43,879 nucleotides of DNA from Alphaproteobacteria bacterium MarineAlpha3_Bin2. GTDB lineage: Bacteria > Pseudomonadota > Alphaproteobacteria > Rhodospirillales > Casp-alpha2. Location of the stretch: contig PTLL01000012.1 of assembly GCA_002938315.1 (NCBI GenBank), positions 1 to 43,879 on the forward strand, read 5' to 3'. The translations under genes were made by a program, and so were the position numbers. Position 1 is the stretch's first letter. Each line of letters starts with the position of its first letter. The notes under the pieces are model-generated. The model was not told the DNA's origin. It saw only the letters and a program-made list of their open reading frames with translations, and did no database searches. Positions 42,815 to 43,879 of this stretch are shown here, in pieces.

Positions 42815-43810
42815 TCAATCAAGAACAGACGGGTGAAACAATTCCTCCACCGCAAGCGGGCGTGCAGCCAAGTGTTGGGCGAAGGACTGCTTGCACAACC
42901 ACTCCAGCTCGGCCCGATTGGCGGGGACGCCGTAGGGCCAATAGTTTGGCCCCATGAGCGCCCGCGTCTCTTCGAAGTCGGCATGCAGCCACGGAAGCGA
43001 CAAGCGGTTGGCGGAGCCTAAACAAACCTCTTCCAATCGCTTCATGGCCAAGTCACGGGCGGCGGTGAAAGCATTGAGAAGACGCTCCGCCAACCATGGG
43101 TGCTCCTCCAAAAGTGACGTGCGGATGCCGACCAAGTGCATGATCGGAAAAAAACCCGTATTGCGGTAATAGGCCCGTTCCTGCTCTTCGTAGTCCTCGA
43201 ACAAACGCCGGACGCGCGGATCTCCCTCCAGATGGGCACGTGGCGGCTTCGGTGCGAGGATGGCGTCAATTTCACCGCCGAGCAGCAAGTCGTTAAGATT
43301 GCTTCCTTCTGAGATGGGCTGGACGTCGAACTCCGGCGGCAGGTCGAGCGGTAGTCGTTCCGTGCGGGCACCACTGTCAAGCACCCCGGTCCTGTAAATG
43401 AGGCGGCTAATGTCGACACCGTATTCGTCGGAAAGGATGCCGCGCATCCACAGTGCCGCCGTCATCTGGTATTCGGGGACTCCAACCGCGTGCCCTTCCA
43501 GGTCAGTGGGTTCCCTGATGCCAGCGTCGGCGCGAATGAAGATGCCGCCGTGGCGGAAGGCGCGTGACAGAAACACCGGGATCGCCGTGTAGGCGCACGT
43601 TTCCGTTGACACCTGCATCAAATAGCTGCTGAGCGACATCTCCGTGACATCGAATCGAGCTTCACCGACGGCCAGGGGAAATAATGTCGACGGCGGCATG
43701 GCTTGGCATTCGAGGTTGCAACCGGGCACCTCTATACGCCCGTCGAGGAGGGCTTGGGCCCGGTCGTAATCCCAGCATGCCAAGCTCAGATGCCGATTTG
43801 GATCGCTCAT
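42815..43810 (-). CDS. 4,5-dihydroxyphthalate decarboxylase-like / periplasmic-binding-fold protein
   Basis: A 331-residue protein from ATG 43810, where GAAAGGA lies six bases upstream; the frame continues 12 codons further without a better site. It begins LSLACWDYDRAQALLDGRI and contains RFDVTEMSLSSYLM, IPVFLSRAFRHGGIFIRADAGI and DLEGHAVGVPEYQMTAALWMRGIL. These are the hallmarks of the Pht5-like branch of type 2 periplasmic-binding folds. The absence of a signal peptide argues for a cytoplasmic enzyme rather than an ABC-transporter binding protein. Genuine Pht5 acts in phthalate degradation, but no other aromatic-pathway gene is near, so the substrate is unknown. Confidence 0.78.
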   Translation of the reverse strand: MSDPNRHLSLACWDYDRAQALLDGRIEVPGCNLECQAMPPSTLFPLAVGEARFDVTEMSLSSYLMQVSTETCAYTAIPVFLSRAFRHGGIFIRADAGIREPTDLEGHAVGVPEYQMTAALWMRGILSDEYGVDISRLIYRTGVLDSGARTERLPLDLPPEFDVQPISEGSNLNDLLLGGEIDAILAPKPPRAHLEGDPRVRRLFEDYEEQERAYYRNTGFFPIMHLVGIRTSLLEEHPWLAERLLNAFTAARDLAMKRLEEVCLGSANRLSLPWLHADFEETRALMGPNYWPYGVPANRAELEWLCKQSFAQHLAARPLAVEELFHPSVLD

Positions 43811-43879
43811 TGGGGTTCCTTTCGCAATGACGGAGACATGGCTCAAGAATCTTAAGTCGGGGTGCGGCGCGGCGCAACG

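Overview
The window looks like chromosome of an alphaproteobacterium, most likely from the Rhodospirillales or a close relative. The evidence is the divK-pleD pair followed by rpmG, the rluD-rpoH order, the purA-hisZ pair, a pyrB-pyrC'-plsY ... dprA-topA-rnr row, and a tightly overlapping gatCAB. No plasmid or phage structural genes are visible. Most of the window is housekeeping DNA on both strands, with small accessory insertions. Family assignments come from reading motifs; no database search was run.

Layout. (1) 1-344: the N-terminus of a tyrosine-recombinase-type integrase, cut by the window edge, lies just downstream of a tRNA-Glu(CTC) gene. This suggests the border of an integrated element that lies off the left end. 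(2) 406-7376: a small-membrane-protein / JAMM protease / threonine aldolase operon diverges from rluD-rpoH, followed by a membrane protein of unknown function, purA and hisZ. (3) 7471-9636: an ArsP-like permease with its ArsR-type repressor and a palindromic operator, then a secreted protein of unknown function. (4) 9853-14098: a multi-membrane glycosyltransferase translationally coupled to a gamma-glutamyltranspeptidase, a Crp/Fnr regulator and a 33-residue membrane peptide. (5) 14194-16365: a promoter with a structured leader, then divK, pleD and rpmG. divK and pleD belong to the alphaproteobacterial cell-cycle and c-di-GMP circuit. (6) 16506-24220: an S41 protease lipoprotein, rnr, topA and a badly decayed dprA.

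(7) 24301-29996: an EmrAB-type efflux pair sits between plsY and dprA, followed upstream by plsY, a catalytically dead-looking dihydroorotase (PyrC') and pyrB. (8) 30074-32676: a frameshifted sulfotransferase, a YnfA-family protein, an AEC transporter and ruvX. (9) 32816-37585: an exported SH3-like protein, gatCAB (Glu/Asp-tRNA amidotransferase) and a GNAT acetyltransferase. (10) 37598-41585: a VOC protein, recQ, a second DivK-like receiver protein, an NAD(P)-dependent dehydrogenase and a small protein with a GPDRRR tail. (11) 41586-43879: a more accessory-looking end with copies of a small hairpin repeat around a RidA-like gene, then a 4,5-dihydroxyphthalate decarboxylase-like protein.

I did not find a clear new defence or biosynthetic system. 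The observations most worth a second look are the structured divK leader, the 33-aa peptide with its own ribosome site and terminator, the multiply damaged dprA beside the efflux insertion, the hairpin repeat family at the right end, and the glycosyltransferase/GGT coupling.
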